This document shows, in pieces, positions 1 to 5,163 of a stretch of DNA of 5,895 nt (position 1 is the first letter of the stretch; each line of letters begins with the position of its first letter). Origin of the DNA: Minisyncoccota bacterium (lineage in GTDB: Bacteria; Patescibacteriota; Minisyncoccia; Minisyncoccales; PEYH01). A model generated the notes under the pieces. The model did not search any database and had not been told where the DNA came from. It worked only from the letters and a program-made list of their open reading frames with translations. Both the position numbers and the translations under genes were made by a program. The stretch lies in assembly GCA_028713795.1 (NCBI GenBank), contig JAQTNP010000034.1:1-5895 (forward strand). The letters run 5' to 3'.

Positions 1-950
1 AACATAATATTGCCATGAGAAAGAATGCGATAGATAAGGGGATGAAAATGAACGAATACCGGCTATTTAAAGGATCCAAGATGATAGAAGCAGGAAAAGA
101 AGAAAAAATATACAAAACATTGGGACTAGGCTGGATAAGTCCGGAATTAAGGGAAGATAAGGGAGAAATAGAGGCAGGAATTAAACAAAAGCTTCCCAAA
201 TTGATTCAGGAAAAAGATATAAAAGGAGATTTGCATTGCCACTCTGCTTGGAATGGAGGAAAGAATTCCTTAGAAGAATTGGCAAAAGAAGGGATTAAAA
301 GAGGATATCAATATTTGGGGATATCAGATCATACTAAATCATTGAGGATAGAAAATGGCTTGGAAGAGAAAGACATACTTTTACAGATTAGGGAAATTGA
401 TAGGATTAACAAGTCACTGTCTAAAAAGAGAATTAAATTTAGATTATTAAAAGGAGCGGAAGCAAATATTTTAAAAGATGGAAGCCTGGATATATCAGAC
501 AAGGTTTTGTCTAAATTAGATTATGCTATCGGAGGAATACATTCAGGATTCAAGATGAAAGAATCAGAAAATACCCAGAGATTAATTAAAGCAATGCAGA
601 ATCCATACATCAGCATAATCTCTCATCCGACAGGAAGGATAATCAAGAGAAGAGACGAATATAATATTGATTTGGAGCAAATTCTTTATGTTGCTAAAAA
701 GACAAAAACAATCTTAGAAATTAATTCCTGCCCAGACAGGTTAGACTTAAAAGATACTAATATTAGGAAAGCAAAAGAATTGGGAATCACGATGATTATC
801 AATTCTGACGCTCACCAGATAGAGCAATTAGACAATATTGGTTTTGGGATAATCCAGGCTAGGCGCGGCTGGGCAGAGAAGAAAAATATAGTCAATGCCT
901 TGAATATTGAAAAATTATTGGTAAGATTAAAAGAAAAAACAAAAAAATGA
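1..950 (+). CDS. polX: DNA polymerase/3'-5' exonuclease PolX, C-terminal part with PHP domain (5' end outside window)
   Basis: Family X DNA polymerases of bacteria join a nucleotidyltransferase core to a C-terminal PHP domain with metal-dependent 3'-5' exonuclease activity; they act in gap filling and base-excision repair. The frame is open to the window edge and reads H-N-I-A before the first ATG at base 15, matching the usual PolX 'KEHNIALR' segment, so that ATG is internal and the gene is 5'-truncated. Counting from it, residues 11-55 carry the end of the polymerase part (MNEYRLF, SPELREDKGEIEA). The PHP domain follows with a complete ligand set: H74 and H76 (GDLHCHS), D105/H106 (GISDHT), E149 (GAE), H176, H204 (SHP), D265 and H267 (NSDAH). 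The exonuclease site therefore looks intact. The PolX-typical EINSCPDRLDL lies at 235-245. The gene ends in TGA overlapping the ferredoxin ATG (ATGA). A stand-alone PHP phosphatase is less likely because of the polymerase remnant. Confidence 0.93.
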   Translation, partial: HNIAMRKNAIDKGMKMNEYRLFKGSKMIEAGKEEKIYKTLGLGWISPELREDKGEIEAGIKQKLPKLIQEKDIKGDLHCHSAWNGGKNSLEELAKEGIKRGYQYLGISDHTKSLRIENGLEEKDILLQIREIDRINKSLSKKRIKFRLLKGAEANILKDGSLDISDKVLSKLDYAIGGIHSGFKMKESENTQRLIKAMQNPYISIISHPTGRIIKRRDEYNIDLEQILYVAKKTKTILEINSCPDRLDLKDTNIRKAKELGITMIINSDAHQIEQLDNIGFGIIQARRGWAEKKNIVNALNIEKLLVRLKEKTKK

Positions 951-1144
951 AGATAAAAGAAGTGAAAGTAGATCAGAACCTATGTATCGGCTGCGGTAGC
1001 TGCGAAGCGTTTGCTCCGAAAGCCTTTGAATTAAGAGACGGCAAGTCATTTGTAAAAGAAGGATGGGAGAATGAAAGCGAAGAAAATATTAAGACGGCCC
1101 AGGGCTCTTGTCCTGTTTCAGCTATTACGATTATTGAAGAATAA
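947..1144 (+). CDS. Small single-cluster [4Fe-4S] ferredoxin
   Basis: A 65-aa acidic electron carrier, presumably cytosolic. The cysteines are C13, C16 and C19 (CIGCGSC) and C55 followed by proline (SCPVSAI). These four are the only cysteines, which fits one [4Fe-4S] cluster; the second cluster of 2x[4Fe-4S] ferredoxins and the extra disulfide of some monocluster types are absent. The segment after the third cysteine (EAFAPKAFEL) and the C-terminal SAITI are typical of this family. The ATG overlaps the polX stop by 4 nt and has no clear Shine-Dalgarno sequence, so translation is probably coupled to polX. The redox partner cannot be read from the window: neither neighbour is a redox enzyme. 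Family assignment is firm; physiological role is unknown. Confidence 0.92.
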   Translation: MKIKEVKVDQNLCIGCGSCEAFAPKAFELRDGKSFVKEGWENESEENIKTAQGSCPVSAITIIEE

Positions 1145-1145
1145 T

Positions 1146-1577
1146 ATGCCAAAAGAAAGATCAGCAGGAGCAGTAGTAATGCATAGAGGAAAGCAGATAG
1201 AATATCTGCTTCTTTTATATCCCGGTCTTTCTAAAAAGAGCAAAAAATATTGGGATTTTCCTAAAGGACATATCGAGAAAGGGGAAACGGAGCAAGATAC
1301 TATTATCAGAGAAGTTAGGGAAGAAACAGGAATTAACAACTTGAACATATTTCCTAAATTCAGGAATTCAATCAAATACTATTTTCAAAAAGAAGGAAAA
1401 ACTATTTTTAAAACAGTTGCTTTCTATATCGCAGAATCTAGAACTAAAAGCGTGAAAATATCTTCAGAACATCTGGATTTTATCTGGCTTCCTTACAAAC
1501 AAGCATTAGATGCGATGGCACATATTAATGCTAAAAGAGTTTTAAGAAGAGCAAATGGGTATATAATTAGAAGATAA
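1146..1577 (+). CDS. Nudix hydrolase, Ap4A-hydrolase-like
   Basis: A 143-aa Nudix-fold pyrophosphohydrolase. The Nudix box is perfect: G41, five residues, E47, seven residues, then R55-E-V-R-E-E-T-G62-I. E59 and E60 are the expected metal ligands. The flanking pattern (SAGAVV at 6-11, an aliphatic strand YLLLLY, WDFPKGH at 36-42 just before the box) resembles asymmetric diadenosine tetraphosphate hydrolases of the NUDT2 type, so Ap4A or another nucleoside polyphosphate is the likely substrate. The Nudix box alone does not settle this; an NTP-cleaning or RNA 5'-pyrophosphohydrolase role remains possible. I chose the ATG at 1146, one base after the ferredoxin stop, because it puts SAGAVV near the N-terminus as in relatives. 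The in-frame ATG at 1071 would lie inside the ferredoxin gene and add 25 unrelated residues. It is the last gene of the polX-ferredoxin-Nudix run before a hairpin terminator. Confidence 0.9.
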   Translation: MPKERSAGAVVMHRGKQIEYLLLLYPGLSKKSKKYWDFPKGHIEKGETEQDTIIREVREETGINNLNIFPKFRNSIKYYFQKEGKTIFKTVAFYIAESRTKSVKISSEHLDFIWLPYKQALDAMAHINAKRVLRRANGYIIRR

Positions 1578-1582
1578 ACCAA

Positions 1583-1606
1583 AAATCGCCCTCACTTGGG
1601 CGATTT
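1583..1606. terminator. Bidirectional intrinsic terminator between convergent genes
   Basis: A 9-bp perfect stem AAATCGCCC/GGGCGATTT encloses a 6-nt loop. The A-run at 1581-1585 becomes a U-run on the minus-strand transcript; the plus-strand transcript has a weaker U-rich tail (TTTCTGATTTACTTT). It lies 5 nt after the Nudix stop and 5 nt after the rplT stop on the other strand, so it can end both convergent transcripts, more convincingly the minus-strand one. Confidence 0.85.
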
Positions 1607-1611
1607 CTGAT

Positions 1612-1962
1612 TTACTTTATTCCTACAGTTTTTAATATTTCTTGGAATGCTTCAGGTTTTTCATTAATTACTTTAGCTAGTATTTTTCTATCTATTGCTA
1701 CCTTACTCTTGGTAAGAGCATTAATGAATTTGCTGTAAGTAGTCCCATTCAATCTGCAAGCAGCATTTATCTGAATTTGCCAGAGACTTCTTCTAACTCT
1801 TTTTTTAGCTCTTCTATCTCTATAAGCATATGTTTTGGCTTTCATATATGCTTCCTTGGCCGTAGCAAACTTATTCTTTCTTCCCCATTTGTATCCTTTT
1901 GTTTGAGATAGAAGGTTTTTTCTTTTTTTATTAGCGCCTACGCCTCTTTTTACTCTTGTCAT
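1612..1962 (-). CDS. rplT: 50S ribosomal protein L20
   Basis: L20 binds 23S rRNA early in large-subunit assembly. The 116-aa protein has the usual family length (about 115-120). It begins TRVKRGV, has a highly basic N-terminal arm up to about residue 60 with the signature YAYRDRR at 45-51, then the globular part with INAACRLNG, YSKFINAL (76-83) and IDRKILA (90-96). It is the last gene of the infC-rpmI-rplT block and starts 4 nt after the rpmI stop. No clear Shine-Dalgarno precedes it, which suggests translational coupling to rpmI. In E. coli and Firmicutes L20 represses its own operon by binding leader RNA; no such leader is recognisable here. A hairpin terminator follows its stop codon. Confidence 0.98.
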   Translation of the reverse strand: MTRVKRGVGANKKRKNLLSQTKGYKWGRKNKFATAKEAYMKAKTYAYRDRRAKKRVRRSLWQIQINAACRLNGTTYSKFINALTKSKVAIDRKILAKVINEKPEAFQEILKTVGIK

Positions 1963-1966
1963 GCTA

Positions 1967-2176
1967 TTATTTCTGTTTAATTGGTAAAAACTTCAAGGAT
2001 TTCTTTACTACTTTTGCTTCCGAAGGATTTAGCTCGACCCATTTTCTTTTCCTTCTTATCTGGTTCCCTGTCTTTTTTGCCCTGAAATGGTCTTGGCCAG
2101 TAGCTCTGCGAAGAATTTTTCCATTCTTAGTTATCTTGAACCTTTTGGTCAGGGAGTGTCTCGTTTTTGATTTCAT
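1967..2176 (-). CDS. rpmI: 50S ribosomal protein L35
   Basis: A 69-aa very basic protein of the large ribosomal subunit, close to the usual 64-66 aa. The family pattern is clear: MKSKTRHSLTKRFKIT, then NGKILRRATGQDHF and the Lys/Arg-rich stretch KKTGNQIRRKRK. The C-terminal part is slightly long. The start at 2176 is supported by homology from the first residues and by an AAGGA Shine-Dalgarno 4 nt upstream. The first 50 nt of the gene lie inside the 3' end of infC in another frame, an unusually deep overlap for this pair, which is commonly separated by a spacer. rplT follows after 4 nt. Confidence 0.96.
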   Translation of the reverse strand: MKSKTRHSLTKRFKITKNGKILRRATGQDHFRAKKTGNQIRRKRKWVELNPSEAKVVKKSLKFLPIKQK

Positions 2177-2678
2177 TTTTTCCTTTTTTAATAATTAATG
2201 ATAGCCCTCTGGGCTCTTTCTTTAATGGCTGGTCTGTTTCTATTGAAGTATATGAAGAAAGTATTTCTACGAATTTATTTGTTTTTTCCGCAGCCAGGTC
2301 ATTAAATGCTTTTTGTCTGCCCCTTAAGATCATTTCTACCCTTACCCTGTCCCCGTCTTCTAGAAATTTCTTAGATTGCTTGGCTTTTGTTTCCATATCG
2401 TGCAGGGAAATATTGAAGTTTAACCTAATTCCTTTAACTTGGCTAGTTTTTGTTTTCTTTTCGCTCTTCTTTAACTGATACAGGTATTTTCCGTAATCAA
2501 TCAGCTTGCAAATCACAGGATTAGTTTTTTCAGTAACAAGGATTAAATCTAACCCTTGTTCTTTTGCCATCTCCAAGGCCTTTTCTTTAGAAAAAACTCC
2601 CAATTGCTGGCCTTGTTCGTCTACTAATCTCATTTGATCAGCCCTTATTTGGTTGTTTGCTATTACTCTTTTAAAAAT
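2127..2678 (-). CDS. infC: Translation initiation factor IF-3, probable AUU start
   Basis: IF-3 binds the 30S subunit, prevents premature joining of 50S and checks the start codon and initiator tRNA. Taken from AUU at 2678 the protein is 183 aa. The N-domain contains NNQIRADQMRLVDEQG (8-23) and NPVICKLIDYGKYLY (53-67); a lysine-rich linker follows around 67-82. The C-domain contains KGIRLNF..ISLHD (82-94), FLEDGDRVRV (105-114) and MILRGRQ (116-122). The first ATG (2633) would give 168 aa and remove the conserved N-x-Q-I-R-A segment. Between the in-frame TAG at 2685-2687 and that ATG no ATG, GTG or TTG occurs; only AUU and two AUA codons do. AUU is the known infC start codon in E. coli. The last 16 or so residues (after KGKNE) are a polar tail overlapping rpmI. 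The product is certain; the exact start is inferred. Confidence 0.95.
   Translation of the reverse strand: MFKRVIANNQIRADQMRLVDEQGQQLGVFSKEKALEMAKEQGLDLILVTEKTNPVICKLIDYGKYLYQLKKSEKKTKTSQVKGIRLNFNISLHDMETKAKQSKKFLEDGDRVRVEMILRGRQKAFNDLAAEKTNKFVEILSSYTSIETDQPLKKEPRGLSLIIKKGKNEIKNETLPDQKVQDN
2181..2187 (-). promoter_or_regulatory. Ribosome binding site of rpmI
   Basis: On the minus strand the sequence AAAAGGA ends 4 nt before the rpmI ATG at 2176. It is the clearest Shine-Dalgarno sequence in the window and lies inside the infC coding region. It fixes the rpmI start even though this makes the two genes overlap by 50 nt. Confidence 0.7.
2676..2678 (-). promoter_or_regulatory. infC: Probable AUU initiation codon of infC
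   Basis: On the minus strand ATT lies 45 nt upstream of and in frame with the first infC ATG, and 9 nt after the in-frame stop TAG. The codons between ATT and ATG translate to F-K-R-V-I-A-N-N-Q-I-R-A-D-Q, which fits the conserved IF-3 N-terminus. In E. coli a rare AUU start lets IF-3 repress its own synthesis; the same control is plausible here. No strong Shine-Dalgarno precedes it. AUA at 2663 or 2648, or ATG 2633 behind an AAGGG, are alternatives. The AAGGG is made by the conserved Arg-Ala codons and may be coincidental. Confidence 0.65.
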
Positions 2679-2701
2679 ATTATTCTATTTAATTATCTTA
2701 G

Positions 2702-3069
2702 TGGAGGTGCCGGGAATTGAACCCGGATCCAACGTATTTACCAAAATACATCTACAGAAATATCCAGTTTGTATAGAAATATAGTTTTAAAGCTGGCAAA
2801 AAGCCATATTTCTTCCCTTGAATTTTCAATAGCATCTGCTAGGGGAGCAAACACTATCTATCCTGAAGTATAGTACCCGTATCTGCCTATCAGGAATCAG
2901 CAGGCGGATGGCCTAATTAGACAATGCTAATCAGACACGCTTACGCCAAAGCGTAAGCGGGGGTTGCAAAAAAGTTATCACTTAGTTGCTGTTCTGATTG
3001 TTTAGCCAGCACCCAGAAAGCTGGTTCTGCATATTTTGACAAGGTACGCTGTCGAAACCGATCACCCCC
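2702..3069 (-). ncRNA. ssrA: Transfer-messenger RNA (tmRNA, SsrA), one-piece
   Basis: tmRNA with SmpB rescues ribosomes stalled on mRNAs lacking a stop codon and adds a degradation tag. The 368-nt RNA starts GGGGGUGAUCGGUUUCGACAG, a hallmark tmRNA 5' end, and finishes with a T-arm CCGGG-UUCAAUU-CCCGG and acceptor strand CACCUCC plus discriminator A (2702). The 7-bp acceptor stem GGGGGUG/CACCUCC contains G3-U70, the alanine identity pair. The CCA end is not encoded (CUA follows). A long P2 forms from CGUA/UACG, CAAAAUA/UAUUUUG and CAGAA/UUCUG. PK1 spans 2992-3024: CCAGC/GCUGG with loop UUCUG pairing to CAGAA. Behind the tag ORF further hairpins are visible, for example CUGAUUAG/CUAAUUAG. The 5' end overlaps the smpB stop by 8 nt, and infC follows 23 nt after the discriminator. 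No separate promoter or terminator is apparent, so excision from a longer transcript is likely. Confidence 0.96.
2941..2979 (-). other. ssrA: tmRNA tag-peptide reading frame, probable tag DNFFATPAYALA
   Basis: Inside the tmRNA a frame ends GCT-TAC-GCT-TTG-GCG-TAA, encoding AYALA then stop, close to the usual YALAA ending that directs tagged proteins to ClpXP-type proteases. The resume codon is inferred as GAT at 2979: it lies 12 nt after PK1, similar to E. coli, with U and A at -5 and -4 as in E. coli (U85, A86). GCA at 2967 is an alternative, giving ATPAYALA, but is 24 nt from PK1. The last codons and stop lie in a perfect 8-bp hairpin (2939-2958, loop UUUG). The C-terminus and stop are well supported; the start is uncertain. 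Confidence 0.7.
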
Positions 3070-3508
3070 TTCTTTTAATGTTCCTGGCTATTTCTCTATC
3101 TGTATCTTTTCTTTTAATGCTTTCTCTTTTATCAAACTTCTTTTTTCCCTTAGCCAGAGCCACTTCTACCTTTATTTTATCCCCCTTAGTATACAACCTC
3201 AAGGGTATTAATGTCAATCCTTTTTCCTGTACCGCATTGGATAGATTAATAACCTCCTTTTTGTTTAAAAGTATTTTTCTAGATCTATTGGGATCATAGT
3301 CTTTTGGCGTATTCAATGACTGATAGCTGGGAATACTGGCATTGTTAAGATACGGTTCTCCTTGTTTAAAAAACACAAAAGAAGCGCGCAGACTAGCTCT
3401 TCCTGACCTGATTGATTTTACCTCAAATCCGTGCAATATTAAGCCGGCCTCGAACTTTTCTAGGATTTCATAGTCAAAAAACGCCTGTTTGTTATCTGCC
3501 AAGGTCAT
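3062..3508 (-). CDS. smpB: SsrA-binding protein SmpB
   Basis: SmpB binds the tRNA-like domain of tmRNA and is required for trans-translation; its C-terminal tail fills the empty mRNA channel of the stalled ribosome. The 148-aa protein (160 in E. coli) has the start NKQAFFDYEILEKFEAG (6-22), GFEVKSIRSG (27-36), DPNRSRKILL (72-81), TLIPLRLY (99-106) and the basic tail AKGKKKFDKR (119-128) followed by ESIKRKD. The ATG at 3508 puts these at normal distances; nearby upstream ATGs on this strand run into stops at once. Its Shine-Dalgarno is weak (GAAG). The TGA stop and the last Gly codon belong to the 5' acceptor strand of ssrA directly downstream, so the protein and RNA partners are neighbours with overlapping ends. 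It diverges from argS across 61 bp. Confidence 0.97.
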   Translation of the reverse strand: MTLADNKQAFFDYEILEKFEAGLILHGFEVKSIRSGRASLRASFVFFKQGEPYLNNASIPSYQSLNTPKDYDPNRSRKILLNKKEVINLSNAVQEKGLTLIPLRLYTKGDKIKVEVALAKGKKKFDKRESIKRKDTDREIARNIKRRG

Positions 3509-3529
3509 AGCTTCATATTAGCATAAAAA

Positions 3530-3558
3530 TAGACAAAAACAGCTAAAGCAATTAAAAT
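3530..3558 (+). promoter_or_regulatory. Candidate sigma-70-type promoter for argS-ileS
   Basis: TAGACA (3530-3535; one mismatch to TTGACA) is followed after exactly 17 nt by TAAAAT (3553-3558; one mismatch to TATAAT). Transcription would begin near 3564-3566, only about 4-6 nt before the argS ATG at 3570, and no Shine-Dalgarno precedes that ATG. This suggests an almost leaderless argS mRNA. It lies in the 61-bp gap shared with divergent smpB; AT-rich sequence can produce such matches by chance, and no equally good smpB promoter was found. Confidence 0.45.
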
Positions 3559-3569
3559 GAATAACGAAT

Positions 3570-5159
3570 ATGATAAAGGAAAAAGTCAGACAATTTGTTA
3601 TAGTGGCCCTGCAAAAAGGCCAAAAAGATGGTATTTTCCCTGAGTTTGACTACTCAAAAATACTGATAACAAGACCGGAAACCAAAGAGCACGGGGATTT
3701 CTCTACCAACCTTTCTTTTTTGCTTTCTGCCCAGTTCAAGATCAATCCAGTTGCTTTGGCAAATAATCTTGTTGAGGTATTTTTAGAAACAGATAAAGAA
3801 TATCAGATGTTTGAAAAAATAGAATCAATCAATGGTTTTATCAATTTCCGTCTTTGTAAAGATATATATTTTAAGGAATTAAAAGAAATATTAAGAAAGA
3901 AAAACAGATACGGCGATTCTTTGTTTGGCAAAAGAAAGAAAGTTCAAGTAGAATTCATTTCCGCCAATCCAACTGGTCCTTTGACAGTAGGAAATGCCAG
4001 AGGCGGGCCATTCGGAGATTGCTTGGCCAATATCTTGCAAAAATCGGGATTTATTTCCCAGAAGGAATACTATGTGAACAATTCTGGCAATCAGATAGCT
4101 ATCCTTGGGCATTCTGTATTAAAAGATGAATTATCTGAATACAAAGGAGAGTATATTGAGGAATTACATAAAGAAAATGAAGAGAAAGATCCTGATAAGG
4201 CTGGCAAGCTTGCAGCCAAAATGATTATTGATAGATATATAAGGAAAACTACGGACAGGATGAATATTAAATATGATAAATGGTTTTTTGAAGAAGAACT
4301 GCACAGATCAGGTAAAATTAAACAGATTATCAATATTTTGACTGATAAAGGATATACATATTTAAAAGATAAGGCATTTTGGTTTAGGAGTACTGATTTT
4401 GGTGACGAAAGAGACAGAGTTTTGATTAAAAAAGATGGACAACCAACATACCTAGCTGCAGATATTGCCTATCATTTAAATAAATTCCAAGAAAGGGGAT
4501 TTGATAAGGTGATTAATATTTGGGGAGCTGATCACTACGGCGATGTAGCCGGATTGAAAGCAGGAGTTAGCGCTATTGGATTTCCAGACCAATTGGAAAT
4601 AATTCTTTTACAATTTGTGACTGTTATTAAAGACAAAGAGGTAATTAAGATGTCCAAAAGGACAGGAACATACATTACTATGGATGAATTGTTAGATATG
4701 GTTGGCTCAGACGCGGCAAAGTATTTCTTTCTATCCAGGGGAGCGGATACCCATGTTAATTTTGATGTTGATTTAGCTAAACAGAGGTCAGAAGCAAATC
4801 CGGTCTTTTACATTCAATACGCCTATGCTAGAATCTGCAGCGTATTAAAAAAGACAGGCATAGTCAGTAGTAGATTTAACCCAGCGCTGTTAAAAGAAAA
4901 CATAGAGCTGGAGTTATTAAAAGAATTGGCTGTATTCCCAGACATAATAGAAGACGTGGCAAGAACATACCAAGTTCAAAAACTTCCCCAATACGTATTA
5001 GAATTAGCCAGTATATTTCATAGATTGTATCAGGATTGCAGGATGATAGGGGAAGACAAACAATTAACTAGGGCTCGCCTGAATCTAATTAAAGCAACCA
5101 GGATAGTTTTAAAAGAAGCATTGTATTTAATGAATATTTCCGCACCAAAGAAAATGTAA
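3570..5159 (+). CDS. argS: Arginyl-tRNA synthetase (class I)
   Basis: ArgRS attaches arginine to tRNA-Arg using ATP. The 529-aa protein (577 in E. coli) has the complete domain order. The N-terminal tRNA-contacting domain covers about 1-95, with RPETKEHGDFSTNLSF at 35-50. The Rossmann catalytic core begins at ANPTGPL (132-138); NIWGADHYG lies at 316-324 and the KMSKR loop at 360-364. The C-terminal helical DALR anticodon-binding domain, about 405-529, starts at NPVFYIQYAYARI (410-422). The HIGH element is T139-V-G-N142 instead of the common H-V-G-H, so both histidines are replaced, while SANPTGPL and the downstream GNARGGPFGD context are intact. This looks like a lineage variant, not decay, since the frame and other motifs are preserved. 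The ATG at 3570 fits the family N-terminus; no Shine-Dalgarno is seen. ileS follows after 4 nt. Confidence 0.97.
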   Translation: MIKEKVRQFVIVALQKGQKDGIFPEFDYSKILITRPETKEHGDFSTNLSFLLSAQFKINPVALANNLVEVFLETDKEYQMFEKIESINGFINFRLCKDIYFKELKEILRKKNRYGDSLFGKRKKVQVEFISANPTGPLTVGNARGGPFGDCLANILQKSGFISQKEYYVNNSGNQIAILGHSVLKDELSEYKGEYIEELHKENEEKDPDKAGKLAAKMIIDRYIRKTTDRMNIKYDKWFFEEELHRSGKIKQIINILTDKGYTYLKDKAFWFRSTDFGDERDRVLIKKDGQPTYLAADIAYHLNKFQERGFDKVINIWGADHYGDVAGLKAGVSAIGFPDQLEIILLQFVTVIKDKEVIKMSKRTGTYITMDELLDMVGSDAAKYFFLSRGADTHVNFDVDLAKQRSEANPVFYIQYAYARICSVLKKTGIVSSRFNPALLKENIELELLKELAVFPDIIEDVARTYQVQKLPQYVLELASIFHRLYQDCRMIGEDKQLTRARLNLIKATRIVLKEALYLMNISAPKKM

Positions 5160-5163
5160 TAAT

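Noticed and set aside
15..17. ATG at base 15 as the start of a 311-aa PHP protein
   Set aside because: The frame is open upstream and reads H-N-I-A, which continues PolX homology; the ATG is internal to a gene truncated by the window edge.
1071..1145. Longer Nudix protein starting at ATG 1071
   Set aside because: It adds 25 residues without Nudix similarity that lie entirely within the ferredoxin gene; ATG 1146 gives the normal N-terminus.
1118..1375. Minus-strand open frame of 85 codons
   Set aside because: Antisense to the Nudix gene; composition is that of a mirror frame and no family pattern is seen.
1956..2478. Two plus-strand open frames (1956-2198, 2167-2478) rich in Phe/Leu/Ser
   Set aside because: They are antisense shadows of rpmI and infC; the hydrophobic look comes from reverse-complemented Lys/Glu codons, not real membrane segments.
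2682..2696. GATAAT and TAGAAT as -10 boxes of a separate infC promoter
   Set aside because: No acceptable -35 hexamer lies 16-18 nt upstream of either, and the TAGAAT start site would fall after the inferred AUU; not strong enough to call.
2702..2726. T-arm-like sequence as a separate tRNA gene
   Set aside because: There is no anticodon arm at tRNA distance; the matching acceptor strand lies about 340 nt away at 3063-3069, as expected for tmRNA.
2939..2958. Perfect 8-bp hairpin as an intrinsic terminator
   Set aside because: No U-tract follows on either strand; it lies inside tmRNA and covers the end of the tag frame.
3036..3299. Plus-strand open frame of 87 codons resembling a membrane protein
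   Set aside because: Antisense to smpB and the tmRNA 5' end; no own start signal and explained by the genes opposite.
3891..4333. Minus-strand open frames within argS
   Set aside because: Antisense to the strongly conserved ArgRS catalytic region, with no recognisable product.
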